Source of the DNA: Populus alba
Lineage: Eukaryota > Streptophyta > Magnoliopsida > Malpighiales > Salicaceae
Reading direction: 5' to 3'
Assembly (NCBI RefSeq): GCF_005239225.2
Contig: NC_133297.1
Coordinates: 8,750,392 to 8,814,391, forward strand
DNA length: 64,000 nt
Position numbers and translations under genes: made by a program. Shown here one piece after another: positions 63,884 through 64,000 of the stretch. The notes beneath the pieces were generated by a model, which was given only the letters and a program-made list of their open reading frames with translations, made no database searches and was not told the origin of the DNA. The stretch's first letter is position 1. Every line of letters starts with the position of its first letter.

Positions 63884-64000
63884 GTCAAGTCTCCCTCTCT
63901 CTCCCCTTCAATTTCTTATTTTAACACCACACCTAATCCCTTAATTGTTTCTCTTCCGAATCCATAAGCAGCTATATTTTCTTATGAGCTCTACTAATTA

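Overview
The window is nuclear DNA of a dicot plant. The evidence is intron-rich genes with GT-AG splice sites, very AT-rich intergenic DNA, and a gene set typical of woody eudicots. The dispersed AT-rich repeats and a SINE with a B-box and A-tail look like those of Populus/Salicaceae. The genus is inferred from memory of such repeats; no search was run.

Left part (1-39,000): a tandem array of B-type ABC transporters (MDR/PGP, ABCB11/ABCB4-like), all on the minus strand. Gene 1 (1-3,494) runs off the left edge. Genes 2 (10,219-15,783), 3 (16,739-22,301) and 4 (28,881-34,394) each resolve into 12 exons with open reading frames of 1291, 1294 and 1294 residues. Genes 3 and 4 are near-identical. 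They belong to a segmental duplication of about 12 kb: roughly 14,960-26,775 is repeated at roughly 27,922-38,990. The second copy also carries a decayed piece of the 5' part of gene 2 (exon 3 and flanks, near 27.9-28.2 kb). Since duplicating, the two copies have gained different insertions: a TTA-flanked Harbinger-like MITE in the first, and a SINE plus an AT-rich hairpin in the second.

Middle part (39,000-47,000): a BAHD acyltransferase gene (minus, 40,775-42,374) and a two-pore potassium channel of the TPK5/TPK3 type (plus, 44,129-46,662).

Right part (47,000-64,000): a MUSTANG-type domesticated Mutator transposase with an N-terminal PB1 domain (plus, 50,669-53,174); a small MYB/SANT protein of the DIVARICATA/RADIALIS type whose second repeat is cut short just after its intron (minus, 56,175-57,433); a complete 11-exon gene for a mitochondrial class-I release factor RF1 (minus, 59,752-63,080); and, divergent from it, the first exon of an unrecognised plus-strand gene cut by the window edge (63,818 onward).

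The genes do not form one pathway. The ABCB array is a locus of recent copy-number growth; the other genes are ordinary single-copy genes. The most informative signals are the structure of the duplication, a short block of concentrated differences between genes 3 and 4, and the mobile or hairpin elements that distinguish the copies. Exon coordinates come from hand splicing: every complete gene gave an intact frame whose total length is a multiple of three.
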